DNA of 33,919 nucleotides from Bacteroides sp. (lineage in GTDB: Bacteria; Bacteroidota; Bacteroidia; Bacteroidales; Muribaculaceae), in the NCBI GenBank assembly GCA_014801945.1, contig JAAVDF010000032.1:10115-44033 (forward strand), read 5' to 3'. Below the pieces are notes generated by a model that was given only the letters and a program-made list of their open reading frames with translations, was not told the origin of the DNA and searched no databases. Of this stretch, positions 9,083-17,904 are shown in pieces. Within the stretch, counting starts at the first letter, position 1. Each line of letters starts with the position of its first letter. Both the position numbers and the translations under genes were made by a program.

Positions 9083-9091
9083 TAATTTTGC
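9083..9091 (+). promoter_or_regulatory. -7 box of the 9109 gene
   Basis: TAATTTTGC lies 17 nt before the ATG at 9109, giving a leader of only about 10 nt. No TTTG at the ideal -33 distance. Confidence 0.5.
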
Positions 9092-9108
9092 ATCAAAAAA
9101 ACGATACT

Positions 9109-9660
9109 ATGAACACCACAAGCAAGAATATTCAACGGGGTAAGACAACGACAGGCAAGAAAACCAACTGGGATAAGCCGATTTCACGGGCTTTCTATGA
9201 GAAACTGCGCGCTAAGATAAAGGGGATAATAACGACTCTGGGATATGTGAGCGGCTACACTGACGAAATGATGAAAATGATTGACCGCTATCTCGTGTCG
9301 GGAGAATTACCGACACGGTATTACTGCGAGGAATACATCATGGCTCTTTTCTCCGCCCTGCGCTACGATGTGGATGAAGCTGTGCGACGATCCGCTGCCG
9401 CACGTCAGCGCGCGGCAGAACGCCGTGCCCGCAAAGAGGCACAGATCGCATCAGAGGATAAGGAATACGATAAGGAAAAAGTGGAGGAAAAAGCCAATCC
9501 AACAACGGCTAAAGCCGACGGACAGGCCATGAGGGGTGGGCGTGTCACTGCTGTCCATTGCGGCGACGCACCTGCTCGCGGAGTTCCGAAACCGTGCGCT
9601 CCTTCATCTCAGGCAGATGCCAGCCGTAGCGCAAGGCTCCCCAACGGAGCACGAGGATAG
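9109..9660 (+). CDS. hypothetical basic protein with antisense-encoded tail
   Basis: I do not recognise this 183-residue protein. Residues 1-25 are basic and Ser/Thr-rich. Residues 26-85 look like a folded helical core (RAFYEKLRAKIKGIITTL, YTDEMMKMIDRYLVSGELP, YCEEYIMALFSALRYDVDEA). Residues 88-125 are a charged Ala/Arg/Glu helix, probably coiled coil. The last 38 or so residues, from GGRVTAVHCGDA onward, are low-complexity and are encoded exactly where the gene overlaps the convergent TRIC gene (9545-9660), so they probably result from reading through the antisense of that gene. The start at 9109 is preferred over 8989 because the latter lies inside a terminator hairpin and a -7 box sits at 9083. 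Confidence 0.6.
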   Translation: MNTTSKNIQRGKTTTGKKTNWDKPISRAFYEKLRAKIKGIITTLGYVSGYTDEMMKMIDRYLVSGELPTRYYCEEYIMALFSALRYDVDEAVRRSAAARQRAAERRARKEAQIASEDKEYDKEKVEEKANPTTAKADGQAMRGGRVTAVHCGDAPARGVPKPCAPSSQADASRSARLPNGARG

Positions 9661-10207
9661 TGACCGAACATAGGAGCTCCTGAATCCACACGGATGCCCC
9701 GGCGATATCGGCAAGCCAATAGAACGCACCTCCGGCCAGACAGGCGGTAGCGTAGATGTCCTTACGGAAAAAGAGTGGCTCTTCATTCAGGAGCACATCA
9801 CGGAGAATACCACCGAACGAACCTGTGATCATGCCCATTATTATAGCCACCCACATCGGATAACCGGCGGCGAGAGTCTTTTCGACACCTGTAATGACAA
9901 AGAGCGTCAGACCGACAGCATCAAACATGAAAAGGGCTTTGGAATCGGAGGTCAGCACCTTTGTGAAAGCAGCCACAATCAGGAAGGAAACGCCGGTGAC
10001 AGCCAGATAGAGCCATGTCTGCATCCAAAAGACCGGTATGTCAAGGAGAACGTCGCGGAGCGTTCCTCCGCCGATGGCGGTTATGACACCGATGGTATAG
10101 GCACCGAACCAGTCAAAGTGCTTTTTCGCGGCAAGACGTACACCGCTGACTCCGAAAGCCAGAGTGCCGAGGATCTCGATAATGAAGATGAATGTAGATT
10201 GTACCAT
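9545..10207 (-). CDS. TRIC/UPF0126 (YadS-type) cation channel family protein
   Basis: A 220-residue membrane protein with about seven hydrophobic segments made of two homologous halves. The hallmark glycine-rich motifs occur in each half: GGGTLRDVLL around residues 46-55 and GGILRDVLLNEEPLFFRKD around 132-150. Prokaryotic TRIC homologues form trimeric K+/Na+-permeable channels; the physiological role in bacteria is not settled. It is the last gene of a minus-strand run after nth (77-nt gap). Its 3' end overlaps the convergent gene ending at 9660 by 116 nt, and no terminator is visible there. Confidence 0.9.
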   Translation of the reverse strand: MVQSTFIFIIEILGTLAFGVSGVRLAAKKHFDWFGAYTIGVITAIGGGTLRDVLLDIPVFWMQTWLYLAVTGVSFLIVAAFTKVLTSDSKALFMFDAVGLTLFVITGVEKTLAAGYPMWVAIIMGMITGSFGGILRDVLLNEEPLFFRKDIYATACLAGGAFYWLADIAGASVWIQELLCSVTILVLRWGALRYGWHLPEMKERTVSELREQVRRRNGQQ

Positions 10208-10284
10208 TCGCGTAGTGGGGATACTTTCAATCTTGGAAACCGGGAAAAACGTGACCTTTCACAGACGGACACACCCCGGCCCTA

Positions 10285-10935
10285 TCACTTTTCAGCAGAA
10301 GTATTTTTAGAATAGTAGCGGCAGACAGGCTTCAGACCGCAGTTCAGGCAGTCGGGACGACGAGCCTTGCAGACATAGCGTCCGTGGAGTATGAGCCAAT
10401 GATGAGCCTTGGGGATAAGCTCCTCAGGAATATACTTCACAAGCTGCTTCTCGGTTGCAAGAGGAGTCTTGCTACCGGTGGTGAGACCGATGCGCTCGCT
10501 GACACGGAACACATGGGTATCGACCGCCATAGTCGCCTGATTATAGACCACGGACAGAATCACGTTGGCCGTCTTGCGCCCCACGCCCGGTAGCGTCATG
10601 AGTAAGTCGATATCCGAAGGGACTTCACCCCCGAAATCCTCCACAAGCTTGCGGGCCATACCGCTAAGCGACCGGCTCTTATTGTTGGGATATGAACAGC
10701 TTTTGATATACTCGTAGATCTCCTCTACGGAAGCTGCGGCCATCGCTTCAGGGGTAGGGAAAGCCTCAAAAAGCGGAGGCGTGATGATGTTGACCCTCTT
10801 GTCGGTACACTGGGCCGAGAGGATCACGGCTACGAGCAACTGATATGGGTTGTCATAGTGAAGTTCGGTCTCGGCCACAGGCATAGTGGCCGAGAACCAT
10901 TCGATCACGCGTGCAAAACGTTCCTTGACGGTCAC
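10285..10935 (-). CDS. nth: endonuclease III (DNA glycosylase/AP lyase)
   Basis: A base-excision repair enzyme that removes oxidised pyrimidines and nicks abasic sites. The 216-residue length matches the family. Residues 115-128 form the helix-hairpin-helix LPGVGRKTANVILS, with catalytic Lys121. The catalytic Asp139 lies in VDTHVFRV. The [4Fe-4S] cluster ligands are Cys189, Cys196, Cys199 and Cys205 with the standard C-x6-C-x2-C-x5-C spacing. It lies 63 nt downstream of pheS and is likely co-transcribed with it. Confidence 0.97.
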   Translation of the reverse strand: MTVKERFARVIEWFSATMPVAETELHYDNPYQLLVAVILSAQCTDKRVNIITPPLFEAFPTPEAMAAASVEEIYEYIKSCSYPNNKSRSLSGMARKLVEDFGGEVPSDIDLLMTLPGVGRKTANVILSVVYNQATMAVDTHVFRVSERIGLTTGSKTPLATEKQLVKYIPEELIPKAHHWLILHGRYVCKARRPDCLNCGLKPVCRYYSKNTSAEK

Positions 10936-10998
10936 AGGCTAATTATTTTGCATGGGGAAAATGATGAGTGCGGCTTACGCAGATGACAGATCGCCTGA

Positions 10999-12018
10999 TC
11001 AGTGAGCCGACTGGAACTGTTCGAGGAAGCGGACATCGTTCTCGGAGAACATGCGGAGGTCCTTGACCTGATACTTCAGGTTGGTGATACGCTCAACGCC
11101 CATTCCGAGTGCGAAACCGGTGTATTCCTTGGAGTCGATGCCACATGCTTCGAGCACATTGGGATCGACCATACCGCAGCCGAGGATCTCGACCCAACCG
11201 GTGTGCTTGCAGAACGAGCAGCCCTTGCCTCCGCAGAGATTGCAGGAGATATCCATTTCGGCAGAGGGTTCGGTGAAGGGGAAGTAGCTCGGACGCAGAC
11301 GGATCTTGGTCTCAGGGCCAAACATCTCCTGTGCGAAATAGAGGAGTGTCTGACGGAGATCGGCGAAGGATACGTTCTTATCCACGTAGAGAGCCTCGAC
11401 CTGATGGAAGAAGCAGTGAGCACGTGCGGAAATGGCCTCGTTGCGATATACGCGTCCGGGACAGATGATGCGGATGGGGGGCTGAGTCTTTTCCATCACG
11501 CGGCTCTGCACGGATGAAGTGTGGGTGCGGAGGAGCACATCGGGATTACGCTGGATGAAGAAAGTGTCCTGCATATCGCGTGCGGGATGATCCTCTGCGA
11601 AGTTGAGCGATGAGAACACGTGCCAGTCATCCTCGATCTCCGGACCTTCGGCAATGGTGAAGCCGAGACGCGAGAAGATGGAGACGATCTCGTTTCTCAC
11701 GAGTGAGAGCGGATGGCGTGTGCCGAGGGGCATAGGAGCGGCCGTGCGGCTGAGATCAAGCTCGGATGCACCGGTATCAACATTTTCGAGAGCCTCGCGG
11801 AGTGCGGCGAGCTTCTCGGTCGCAAGGGTTTTAAGCTCATTGAGTTTCTGTCCGAGCTCACGTTTCTGCTCAGGAGCTACATTGCGGAAATCGGCCATGA
11901 GTTCCGACACTGCACCCTTCTTGCTAAGATATTTGATGCGGAGTGCTTCCACATCCTGCGGGGTCTTGGCTTCAAGAGCCTCAATTTCAGCTTTGAGCTG
12001 ATTTATCTTGTCTATCAT
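10999..12018 (-). CDS. pheS: phenylalanyl-tRNA synthetase alpha subunit
   Basis: The catalytic alpha subunit that, with PheT, charges tRNA-Phe. The 339-residue length is standard. An N-terminal coiled coil (about 1-90: IDKINQLKAEIEAL and onward) binds tRNA. The class II catalytic domain follows, with motif 2 region RIICPGRVYRNEAISARAH around residues 200-220, a Phe-recognition segment FTEPSAEMDISC around 250-260, and motif 3 GFALGMGVERI near 310. The sequence CNLCGGKGCSFC near 262-272 is a cysteine-rich insertion seen in some PheS proteins. pheT is not adjacent, so the two subunits are encoded apart, which is common in Bacteroidetes. Confidence 0.97.
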   Translation of the reverse strand: MIDKINQLKAEIEALEAKTPQDVEALRIKYLSKKGAVSELMADFRNVAPEQKRELGQKLNELKTLATEKLAALREALENVDTGASELDLSRTAAPMPLGTRHPLSLVRNEIVSIFSRLGFTIAEGPEIEDDWHVFSSLNFAEDHPARDMQDTFFIQRNPDVLLRTHTSSVQSRVMEKTQPPIRIICPGRVYRNEAISARAHCFFHQVEALYVDKNVSFADLRQTLLYFAQEMFGPETKIRLRPSYFPFTEPSAEMDISCNLCGGKGCSFCKHTGWVEILGCGMVDPNVLEACGIDSKEYTGFALGMGVERITNLKYQVKDLRMFSENDVRFLEQFQSAH

Positions 12019-12050
12019 TTCTGATTGGTTTATTCTGATGATTGCAAGTG

Positions 12051-12058
12051 CAAATTTA
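12051..12058 (-). promoter_or_regulatory. -7 box of pheS
   Basis: TAAATTTGC on the minus strand, 33 nt before the pheS ATG. It suggests that pheS-nth-TRIC can be transcribed independently of lgt. No clear -33 box. Confidence 0.55.
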
Positions 12059-12085
12059 GTGAATTTTCAGCAAACGGCAGTCGGG

Positions 12086-12952
12086 TCAACGGCCCTTTTT
12101 TGCTGTCGGCTGCTCATCGGCGAACCTATTTGGGAAAGTGAGATGCTGACGCGGGCGCGACATGGCATAGATCACAAGTCCGATACCCAAGAGAATGAAG
12201 GGGATACTGAGCCACTGACCCATGTTGATGGTCATGGTCTGCTCAAAGGCCACCTGAGGATTCTTTATGAACTCTATGAGGAAGCGGGGAAGGAAGATTC
12301 CGATAAAGAACACTCCGAAAATCAGCCCCGGACGCTCCTCGGCATTCTTCTTCCAGTACATCCACATGAGTAGGCCGAAAAGAAGGAAATAACAGAGCGA
12401 TTCGTAGATCTGAGTCGGATGACAAGCCTGTCCCATATAGTAGTGACGCCATTCAGCCGAACGGACGAACATGAATCCCCAAGGCAGGTCGGTGGCATGA
12501 CCGAATATCTCGGAATTCATGAGATTGCCGAGGCGTATGAGACCTCCGACAAGGGCTATGGGGATTACGAGACGGTCAAATGTCCACAGCGGACTGCGTT
12601 TGGTGGTGAAAATGGAGTAGAGGATCACGCAAATTATGATACCGATGGTGCCGCCGTGGCTTGCGAGACCACCCTCCCAGACGTAAAGGATGCTGATGGG
12701 GTCCTGCTTATAGACATCCCACTGATAGAAGAACACGTGGCCGAGACGCGCGCCGATAATAGTTCCGGCTATGGTCCACAGGAGCAGGAGGCTAAGCCAT
12801 TTCTCAGGCGCACCCTCGTGGCGGTAGATACGGGCCTCGATCTCGTAGCCGATAAGGAAGCCTACCATGAAAGCGAGGCTATACCAACGGATGCCGAAAT
12901 TGCCGATATGGAAAAGGAACGGATCGGCGTTCCAGACGATGAAATCTAACAT
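12086..12952 (-). CDS. lgt: prolipoprotein diacylglyceryl transferase
   Basis: Transfers diacylglycerol from phosphatidylglycerol to the lipobox cysteine of prolipoproteins in the inner membrane, the first step of lipoprotein maturation. The 288-residue protein has about seven transmembrane helices. Recognisable motifs are GTIIGARLGHVFFYQW (about 60-75), SHGGTIGII (about 93-101) and the Lgt signature IRLGNLMNSEIFGHATD (about 137-153). The window carries several lipoproteins that would be its substrates (S9 peptidase, SusD, DUF4843, PKD-like). It lies 67 nt upstream of pheS on the same strand and has a candidate -7 box at 13033-13040. Confidence 0.96.
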   Translation of the reverse strand: MLDFIVWNADPFLFHIGNFGIRWYSLAFMVGFLIGYEIEARIYRHEGAPEKWLSLLLLWTIAGTIIGARLGHVFFYQWDVYKQDPISILYVWEGGLASHGGTIGIIICVILYSIFTTKRSPLWTFDRLVIPIALVGGLIRLGNLMNSEIFGHATDLPWGFMFVRSAEWRHYYMGQACHPTQIYESLCYFLLFGLLMWMYWKKNAEERPGLIFGVFFIGIFLPRFLIEFIKNPQVAFEQTMTINMGQWLSIPFILLGIGLVIYAMSRPRQHLTFPNRFADEQPTAKKGR

Positions 12953-13032
12953 TTTGAATCGATGTGGTTGTTTTGGAGGGTAATTGAGCTGATCTAAAAA
13001 TAGGTTTATATCAGTTCATTGAAAAATTCCTG

Positions 13033-13040
13033 CAAAATTA
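13033..13040 (-). promoter_or_regulatory. -7 box of lgt
   Basis: TAATTTTGC on the minus strand about 80 nt before the lgt start; GTTG at 13061-13064 (minus), 20 nt upstream, is a one-mismatch -33 candidate. Confidence 0.55.
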
Positions 13041-13105
13041 CGCAGAATCACCCTGCCAATCAACACCATCGGCTGTTTTCACAAAATTTAACGTCGAAGC
13101 CAGCA

Positions 13106-14470
13106 TCACAACTTATGTAGGATATGGGCTATGATACCGTTGTGTCTGTCAAGATAGCGGGAGAAATAGCCGTCGGCGGTGAAAAGTCTGACGACACCGA
13201 ACGAGATCGTAGCCGTGGCAACAAGTGGAAGAAAGTAGGCATAAGCCGCTCCCATCTCACACGTGAGGAAGATAGCCATGAGCGGAGCACGGATAGCACC
13301 GGCCATCACACCGGCCATGGCATAGAATGCGAAATGCCCAACCGGGAGCTGAAGTCCGAAAAATTCGTTTAGACCGGCAGCGAAAACAAATCCGAACATA
13401 CAGCCGGCGAAAAGCGTCGGCGCAAAGTTGCCGCTGACTCCACCGCCATTGTTGGTGGCCGATGTGGCAAAACATTTTGCGAGGACCGTACCGCCGGCCA
13501 CGAGGATCAGCAACAACATACCGTGACCGCCGGCAAAGGGACTGTCGTTGAGCATGGTTGAGAAATTGCCGTTGATTATATGGCCGACAGAGCCATAACC
13601 TTCGCCGTAGAGCATCGGGAACAGAAAGACAAGTACCGACAGGAATACTCCGGCTATAATATTCTTGACCCACGGATTGTGTATGTGGTGCAGCAACTGG
13701 GCTATCTTTTTCATTATAAAGCTGTAATATAACGAGTAGAATCCGCAGGCAACTCCGAGAAGGAGTATATAGGGGAATAGTCCCGGATCAAAGGGGACAC
13801 TGCAGTCAAATGGAATGTCGAGAGTGAAGCCTGAAAGCGCGAAGGCTGTCATGGCGGCGATGATGGCGGTGACAAGAAGCGCGAGCACGGCAAATGTGCT
13901 CATCGGTATCCTCAACACCTCAAGGGTGAAGAGCGTGCCGCCAAGAGGCGACTTGAAGATACCGGCAATGCCTGCTCCCGCACCGCAGCCCAGCATAAGC
14001 ATCATCATGTCCGGACTCATCCGCAGCAGGCGTGCGATATTACTGCCTATGGCCGCACCCGTGTAGGCTATCGGGCCTTCCGAGCCGGCCGAGCCGCCGA
14101 AACCGAGGGTGACGGAGCTTGCGAGGATGGACGAATAGGTGAGCTTAGGTTTGAGGGAATAGTTTTTGTCTTTCAGATCACGGATCAGGCGTGCTGTGGC
14201 GTTGGACATATCGGCATGAAAGACATATCGACACAAAATGCCGGTGATCAGGATACCTGCCAACGGGAGCAGCAGCAGCGGCCAGTTGGACGATCCGATG
14301 TGAAAATGCGAGGTCAGCAGGTGTGAGATAAAAGCAACCATGCGCTTGAGCACAAAAGCTCCGGCCCCCGATAGGAGACCGATTACGGACGCGACTATAA
14401 ACCCGAAAGCCTTATCGGAAATATGGGTTTCACGCCATGTGAGGAATCTGTCAATCGAATGTCGCTGCAT
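13106..14470 (-). CDS. ClC-family chloride channel or H+/Cl- antiporter
   Basis: A 454-residue ClC membrane protein without C-terminal CBS domains. Ion-path motifs are visible: GFGGSAGSEGPIAYTG around residues 123-138, with Glu131 at the position of the gating glutamate of the GxEGP motif, and GGGVSGNFAPTLFAGCMFG around 342-360, corresponding to the GxFxP motif. The first selectivity motif (GSGIP in E. coli ClcA) is not conserved, which suits the more divergent branch. Retention of the gating Glu is compatible with proton-coupled exchange. In enteric bacteria ClC antiporters support acid resistance; that role here, with a glutamate decarboxylase elsewhere in the window, is inference. Confidence 0.92.
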   Translation of the reverse strand: MQRHSIDRFLTWRETHISDKAFGFIVASVIGLLSGAGAFVLKRMVAFISHLLTSHFHIGSSNWPLLLLPLAGILITGILCRYVFHADMSNATARLIRDLKDKNYSLKPKLTYSSILASSVTLGFGGSAGSEGPIAYTGAAIGSNIARLLRMSPDMMMLMLGCGAGAGIAGIFKSPLGGTLFTLEVLRIPMSTFAVLALLVTAIIAAMTAFALSGFTLDIPFDCSVPFDPGLFPYILLLGVACGFYSLYYSFIMKKIAQLLHHIHNPWVKNIIAGVFLSVLVFLFPMLYGEGYGSVGHIINGNFSTMLNDSPFAGGHGMLLLILVAGGTVLAKCFATSATNNGGGVSGNFAPTLFAGCMFGFVFAAGLNEFFGLQLPVGHFAFYAMAGVMAGAIRAPLMAIFLTCEMGAAYAYFLPLVATATISFGVVRLFTADGYFSRYLDRHNGIIAHILHKL

Positions 14471-14702
14471 GATAAATTCTGAATTCAGACGTTGGGTGGG
14501 GTGAAAAATTACGGGAAGGAGGATGATTAATAAACAAATTTTATCACTTCAAGGTTCTTGCCGGAGACAAAAAGTTAAAATAGTTAAAATAGGTTAACTA
14601 TTTTAAAACAAAACAGTCCTTAACATCCTAACCATCAATAGCTTTAGCGATTAACAATATTCTAAGAATCAACTTTGGACACGAGAAATCAATCATAACT
14701 AA
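14471..14702. other. AT-rich intergenic region between divergent ClC and susC-like genes
   Basis: No coding region is visible. It holds a near-consensus minus-strand -7 box for the ClC gene (TAATTTTT at 14511-14504) and a 13-bp inverted repeat at 14575-14606, listed separately. Confidence 0.5.
14575..14606. repeat. 13-bp inverted repeat upstream of the susC-like operon
   Basis: TTAAAATAGTTAA (14575-14587) and TTAACTATTTTAA (14594-14606) are perfect complements around AATAGG. It lies about 100-130 nt upstream of the -33 box of the susC-like gene and could be a regulator-binding site. Confidence 0.6.
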
Positions 14703-14733
14703 TTTGAAATTTAAAATAAATTGCCTAAGTTTG
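14703..14733 (+). promoter_or_regulatory. susC-operon promoter (TTTG-N19-TAAGTTTG)
   Basis: TTTG at 14703-14706 and TAAGTTTG at 14726-14733 are 19 nt apart, an excellent match. The predicted leader to the ATG at 14830 is about 90 nt. Confidence 0.78.
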
Positions 14734-14829
14734 AAGTTTAATTAGAATATGTAAGTATCCATACACGAAACCTCACACATTCGTTTTAATCCGATTTATC
14801 AAACCATCATTATCTATTTTTTCAGTGCA

Positions 14830-17800
14830 ATGAAATTCAGTGAAAATTCCCTTCGCGGAACGCGGCGGTTTATAGTCATGCTCGCCCTTTGGCTCGGATG
14901 CATGATGACAGCCGTCGGAACAGCGTCCGCACAGACTTCAAACGGGGGTACGGTCAACGGTACTGTCGTCGATGAAGCGGAACACCTTCCGATGCCCGGC
15001 GTTACGGTAGCCGTAATGAAAGGCGGAAAGATGGTGACAGGAACATCTACAAACCTTGACGGCGAATTTACGGTCAAAGTCCCCGCAGGAGCAAAGCTAA
15101 AATTCTCCTACATCGGCTATGCACCTCAGGAACTCGCCCCCGTGTTCAACAAATCAATGGATATCGTCCTCAAGGAGGATGCTGAAACAATGGATGAAGT
15201 CGTTGTCAACGGCTACTTCACCCGAAAGAAAAACACCTACACCGGTGCGGCCAAGACCATCTCAGGCGATGAGCTTCTGAGCGTATCGCCGACCAACATC
15301 CTTCAGGCCATCAGCACTCTGGACGCGGGTCTCAACATCACTCAGAACAATGCCATGGGATCGAACCCCAACAACATTCCTGATCTCGTGATACGAAGCA
15401 CGACATCGCTCGCAACCAGCAATGAGGTCGGCCTCAACTCGCCGCTCATCGTCATCGACGGTGTCGAAAGCTCACTCCAAGCCCTCTACGACATGAACAT
15501 TCAGGATATAGAGCGCGTGGACATCCTCAAGGACGCATCGGCGACCGCACTCTATGGTGAGAACGCGGCCAACGGTGTGATCATCATCGAGCGCAAACGA
15601 GTGACACAAGCACCCGTGCGTGTGCGCTACAATTTCACCCCGCAGTTCAGTTTCGCCGATCTCAGCAGCTATGACCTCTGCAACGCAGCCCAGAAACTCG
15701 AACTCGAACGTCTCTCAGGTCTCTACAAAAGTCCGTCAGGCGCGCTTGACCAAAGTTACTATGACAAACTTGCCATTGTCAATTCCGGAACTGACATCGA
15801 CTGGATTTCAAAACCCGTGCGCAACAGCTTCTCGCACACCCACTCACTCTCCGTGTCGGGCCGCGGATCGAGCCTCGATTATAATTTCACAGCCAACTAT
15901 TCGGACGTCAACGGTGTCATGAAAGAGGATGGCCGCAGCCGCTACGGATTCGACATCTATCTCAGCTACCGTGTGAGGGACAAACTTGTAGTCACCCTCC
16001 GCGCTGACCATACCAGTCTTCAGACCAACAACTCACCCTACGGATCGTTCAGCGAATATATCGCCGCAAATCCTTACGAATCGCCTTACGATTCACACGG
16101 CAATTACCGAAAGGAACTCTCCTACAGCCGCAACAATCCCCTCTACGAGGCATCGCTCAGCAGCTTCAGCAAATCCAACACGAGGACACAGAACCTGTCA
16201 TTGGACGTGCGTTACAACTTCAAGCCGAACCTCTACATAACCGCTCAGGGAGCTTACTCGACTTCGACCGGCAAAAGCGACGTGTTCCGTTCACCGGAGT
16301 CGAACTACTTCTCGGCATCGACCGCACTCAATCAACGTGGTTCATACACCCTCGGCAACATGGGTGCGGACAACTGGAGCGGCAAGATCATCGGAAACTG
16401 GATCCACAACTTCGACAAGGAGGGTACGATGTTCACCCTCAACCTCGGATGGGAAGTGAAGCGCGACAAATCCACAAGCAGCTATCTCACCGGAAGCGGT
16501 TTCCTCTCGGATGACCTCAACGATATAGCCTACGCCACCACCTATTCCATACAGGAACTCCCCAACGGCGGTGAGGATCTCTCGACGAGTGTCGGCGGAT
16601 TCGCAGCGGCCAACTTCATCTTCAAGAACCGCTATGTGGTCGATGGTAGCTACCGTCTGTCAGGATCGTCGAAATTCGGTGCAGACAACCGCACCGCACC
16701 TTTCTGGTCGGTAGGTCTCGGCTACAACCTTCACAACGAAAGTTTCATGCGTGACCTCGGTTTCGTGGATCTCCTCCGCGTCCGCGGCAGCTACGGCTAC
16801 ACTGGTAGCGTGAAGTTCAGCTCATATCAGGCCGTATCGACCTACTTCTATTCGATCAACTATCTCCACTACGCAGGCGTAGGCGCGATTCCTATGGGTA
16901 TCGCCAACCCTGACCTCACATGGCAGACGACCAAGAAGTTCAACATCGGTCTGACATCATCGCTGATCAAGGACCGTGTGAACATCAACTTCGACTACTA
17001 CCGCGAGACGACCGACGATATGCTCATCGACGTGAGCCTCCCGCCATCGTCAGGCGCAACTTCGGTCAAGAACAATTTCGGCAAGCAGAAGAGCAACGGT
17101 ATCGAATTCTCACTCTGGGGTAAGATTATCCAGACCCGCGACTGGGGATGGAATCTCTCGGTGAACGGCCTGCACTCAAAGACCACGATCCTGAACATAT
17201 CCGACGCTCTCAAACGCAAGAACGAGGAGAACGCCGAGGCGAACAATGAGACAGCACCCCGTCTCCAGTTCCGCGAAGGCTACTCGCCCACCACTATATA
17301 TGCGGTGCGCTCCGCCGGTATCGACCCTGCCTCCGGTAAGGAAATCTTCATCAAGAAGGATGGAACATATACCTACGAGTATGACGCGCTTGACCAAGTG
17401 GCCTGCGGCGACACCAATCCGAAACTCCAAGGTACGTTCTCGTCACTCCTGACATGGAAAAACCTCTCGCTCAACCTGAACTTCTCATACAGAGTCGGCG
17501 GTAAGCTCTACAACTCCACCCGTATGGCGAAGGTGGAGAACATCAATCCGCGAGGAAATGTCGATATACGTGCGTTCACCGAACGCTGGAAGCAGCCGGG
17601 TGACCGTGTGCCCTATCTCGCCATCAATCTGCTCGATGACGACAAGGACATCGTGACCTACGCCTACTCGGACCGTTTCGTCGAAAAGGACAATGAGCTC
17701 TGGCTGTCAAGCCTCATGCTGCAATACAATTTCCCGCAGAAGATGATCCAGCCCATCGGACTCCAACGCCTCTACCTCAGCGCAGGTGCAGAGGATCTTT

Positions 17801-17886
17801 TCCGCCTCACAAGCGCGAAATACGAACGCGGTACATCCTATCCCTACAGCCGCAGTCTTAACTTCTCACTCAGTGTGACATTCTAA
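14830..17886 (+). CDS. SusC/RagA-type TonB-dependent outer-membrane receptor
   Basis: An outer-membrane importer powered by TonB that forms a bed-bin complex with its SusD-like partner. Of 1018 residues, 1-34 are a signal peptide (cleavage near ASA-Q), about 40-115 are a carboxypeptidase-regulatory-like domain (GTVVDEAEHLPMPGVTV onward), MDEVVVNGY at 121-129 is the SusC-type TonB-box region, about 135-255 are the plug (SPLIVIDGVESSLQAL, DIERVDILKDASATALYGE), and the remainder is a 22-strand barrel ending in an aromatic residue (LSVTF). First gene of a five-gene operon; 18 nt separate it from the susD-like gene. No ECF sigma or anti-sigma gene is beside it and the receptor shows no N-terminal sigma-signalling domain. 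Substrate unknown; absence of glycan enzymes argues against a polysaccharide locus. Confidence 0.96.
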   Translation: MKFSENSLRGTRRFIVMLALWLGCMMTAVGTASAQTSNGGTVNGTVVDEAEHLPMPGVTVAVMKGGKMVTGTSTNLDGEFTVKVPAGAKLKFSYIGYAPQELAPVFNKSMDIVLKEDAETMDEVVVNGYFTRKKNTYTGAAKTISGDELLSVSPTNILQAISTLDAGLNITQNNAMGSNPNNIPDLVIRSTTSLATSNEVGLNSPLIVIDGVESSLQALYDMNIQDIERVDILKDASATALYGENAANGVIIIERKRVTQAPVRVRYNFTPQFSFADLSSYDLCNAAQKLELERLSGLYKSPSGALDQSYYDKLAIVNSGTDIDWISKPVRNSFSHTHSLSVSGRGSSLDYNFTANYSDVNGVMKEDGRSRYGFDIYLSYRVRDKLVVTLRADHTSLQTNNSPYGSFSEYIAANPYESPYDSHGNYRKELSYSRNNPLYEASLSSFSKSNTRTQNLSLDVRYNFKPNLYITAQGAYSTSTGKSDVFRSPESNYFSASTALNQRGSYTLGNMGADNWSGKIIGNWIHNFDKEGTMFTLNLGWEVKRDKSTSSYLTGSGFLSDDLNDIAYATTYSIQELPNGGEDLSTSVGGFAAANFIFKNRYVVDGSYRLSGSSKFGADNRTAPFWSVGLGYNLHNESFMRDLGFVDLLRVRGSYGYTGSVKFSSYQAVSTYFYSINYLHYAGVGAIPMGIANPDLTWQTTKKFNIGLTSSLIKDRVNINFDYYRETTDDMLIDVSLPPSSGATSVKNNFGKQKSNGIEFSLWGKIIQTRDWGWNLSVNGLHSKTTILNISDALKRKNEENAEANNETAPRLQFREGYSPTTIYAVRSAGIDPASGKEIFIKKDGTYTYEYDALDQVACGDTNPKLQGTFSSLLTWKNLSLNLNFSYRVGGKLYNSTRMAKVENINPRGNVDIRAFTERWKQPGDRVPYLAINLLDDDKDIVTYAYSDRFVEKDNELWLSSLMLQYNFPQKMIQPIGLQRLYLSAGAEDLFRLTSAKYERGTSYPYSRSLNFSLSVTF

Positions 17887-17904
17887 TCCAATACTGACAC
17901 GACA

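Noticed and set aside
8989-9108. Upstream extension of the hypothetical gene (start at 8989)
   Set aside because: The start lies inside a terminator-like hairpin (8971-9014), and a -7 box at 9083 points to the ATG at 9109.
11002-11517. Long plus-strand frame inside pheS
   Set aside because: It is the antisense of a well-supported gene, and its composition mirrors pheS codons; no independent support.
12419-12949. Plus-strand 176-residue frame inside lgt
   Set aside because: Antisense shadow of lgt; no motif or start signal.
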